Assembly: GCA_021817755.1 (NCBI GenBank)
Contig: JAKAGC010000347.1
Span: 1 to 5,317 of the forward strand
Length of the DNA stretch: 5,317 nucleotides
Direction of reading: 5' to 3'
From: Acidobacteriota bacterium
Lineage (GTDB): Bacteria; Acidobacteriota; Aminicenantia; UBA2199
How positions within the stretch are numbered: the first letter of the stretch is position 1; every line of letters begins with the position of its first letter. Under the pieces are notes generated by a model. The model saw only the letters and a program-made list of their open reading frames with translations, searched no databases and was not told where the DNA came from. A program made the position numbers and the translations under genes. This document shows positions 4,507 through 5,317 of the stretch, one piece after another.

Positions 4507-5317
4507 TTATTTTTCTTCCTTTTCTCTCTTTATTATCACTTTTTTTTCTGTTTTTTCGGATTTTTCAGAGCTATCTTGATTCCCTAAATATTTTTGAGAA
4601 AATTCTTTAGCGAGTTTCATTGCTACTTCTTGATCGGCTTTACTTGCATCATTATCTTTCGGAGCAATAATGGTCATTTTAATCTTAGCATCTGTTACTT
4701 CATATTTAACAGAATAATTTTTGGGGAGATTTGTTTTGAGCTCATCAATCATTTTGTTGAGTTCTTCTTCTTTTAAAGCACCCTTCGATCCTCTTGACAG
4801 GGTAATATTCAAAGAACGATCAGAAGTATTTTGACCTGATTTCATATCCTTATCGATTATAATTTTTTCAATGATTTGTCTCTCCTGATCAGCCTTCATT
4901 TCTTCTTCTTGAGCCTTTTTGGTAAAATAGATTTTCATCTCTTTCTGTTTTTCAAATTCCTCCCGTAATTTTTCCAATTCTGCTTTAGCAATTTCTAAAC
5001 TTTTTTTCCGGGATTCATCTGCTTCTTTCATTTTTTCAGCGAGGAGTTTTAATTCTTGTTTTTGTTGTTCGATTTTTTCTTTTTTCAGAGCTTCTTTCAT
5101 TGCTGTCTGTGCTCTTTCGAGCTCTACGTGCATAGCTATACGATCTTTTTCCAGTGAAACAAGGGCTTCTTTCATGGCCTTTATATGTTTCTGCATGGCT
5201 TCTTTATCATGTTCAATACGAACCTTTTCTGCAATTTCGTGTCCTTTTTCTATTTTCTTTACTATTTCAATTTCCTTTATCTCTTTTATCTTTTCCAATT
5301 TTTTTAGTTCTTTTAAT
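4507..5317 (-). CDS. Highly charged coiled-coil protein, C-terminal part, cut by window edge; unrecognised family
   Basis: The frame is open from the window edge to the TAA at 4507 and gives 269 residues. No ATG with a ribosome binding site appears near the edge, and a TTG at 5298 lies within continuous open frame, so the true start lies outside the window. Residues 1 to about 155 are a long coiled coil dominated by Lys and Glu, with AMKEAL occurring twice (47-52 and 72-77). A small possible alpha/beta domain follows at about 168-246: strand RSLNITLSRG, helix EEELNKMIDELKTNL, strands YSVKYEVTDAKIKMTIIA, helix QEVAMKLAKEFSQKYL. The tail is Lys/Glu/Ser-rich. No membrane segment or catalytic motif is visible in this part. 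One possibility is the outer C-terminal region of a BlaR1/M56-type membrane peptidase with a long coil, but this is speculative. The gene faces the membrane-protein pair convergently and ends at a strong terminator. Confidence 0.8.
   Translation of the reverse strand, partial: LKELKKLEKIKEIKEIEIVKKIEKGHEIAEKVRIEHDKEAMQKHIKAMKEALVSLEKDRIAMHVELERAQTAMKEALKKEKIEQQKQELKLLAEKMKEADESRKKSLEIAKAELEKLREEFEKQKEMKIYFTKKAQEEEMKADQERQIIEKIIIDKDMKSGQNTSDRSLNITLSRGSKGALKEEELNKMIDELKTNLPKNYSVKYEVTDAKIKMTIIAPKDNDASKADQEVAMKLAKEFSQKYLGNQDSSEKSEKTEKKVIIKREKEEK

Noticed and set aside
4594..4776. Plus-strand 60-codon frame rich in Phe and Ile
   Set aside because: It is the antisense of Lys/Glu/Asn-rich codons in the coiled-coil gene, which produces hydrophobic-looking shadows.

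Overview
The window is AT-rich DNA from a bacterium with a Gram-negative-type gene set. It holds six coding regions: four read leftwards (two of these run off the window edges) and two read rightwards. Two hints point towards the Acidobacteriota or allied candidate phyla such as Aminicenantes: an exported S9 peptidase, and a small membrane protein resembling the DUF6677 family followed by a second tiny membrane protein. This placement is a guess from recalled family resemblance, and nothing in the window proves it.

Layout. Positions 1-964 (minus) encode the N-terminal half of an exported S9-family (prolyl-oligopeptidase-like) peptidase with a beta-propeller. Positions 965-1218 are non-coding and hold a GC-rich palindrome, a likely terminator for the gene to its right and an AT-only inverted repeat. 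Positions 1219-2643 (minus) encode S-adenosylhomocysteine hydrolase, AhcY. Positions 2718-3632 (minus) encode an ArsR-type winged-helix DNA-binding domain fused to a SAM-dependent methyltransferase domain. The interval 3633-3810 carries two divergent promoters. Positions 3811-4209 and 4206-4379 (plus) encode two overlapping small membrane proteins. A strong minus-strand terminator lies at 4453-4479. Positions 4507-5317 (minus) encode the C-terminal part of a very charged coiled-coil protein that enters from the right edge.

The most informative part is the regulator-ahcY unit. The regulator has the fold of an ArsR repressor but lacks the usual metal-binding cysteines, and it carries an intact SAM/SAH-binding motif. 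Directly in front of it is a perfect 26-bp palindrome (3640-3665) that fills the space of a near-consensus sigma-70 promoter (TTGACT, 17 bp, TATAGT). AhcY, the next gene, removes S-adenosylhomocysteine. The simplest reading is an autoregulated circuit in which the fusion protein senses SAH, or the SAM/SAH balance, and controls SAH breakdown. This resembles the SahR regulators described in Proteobacteria.

Both divergent promoters predict transcription starting at, or within one or two bases of, the start codon, and neither gene has a Shine-Dalgarno sequence. Both mRNAs may therefore be leaderless, whereas ahcY, the S9 peptidase and the 57-residue gene have recognisable ribosome binding sites.
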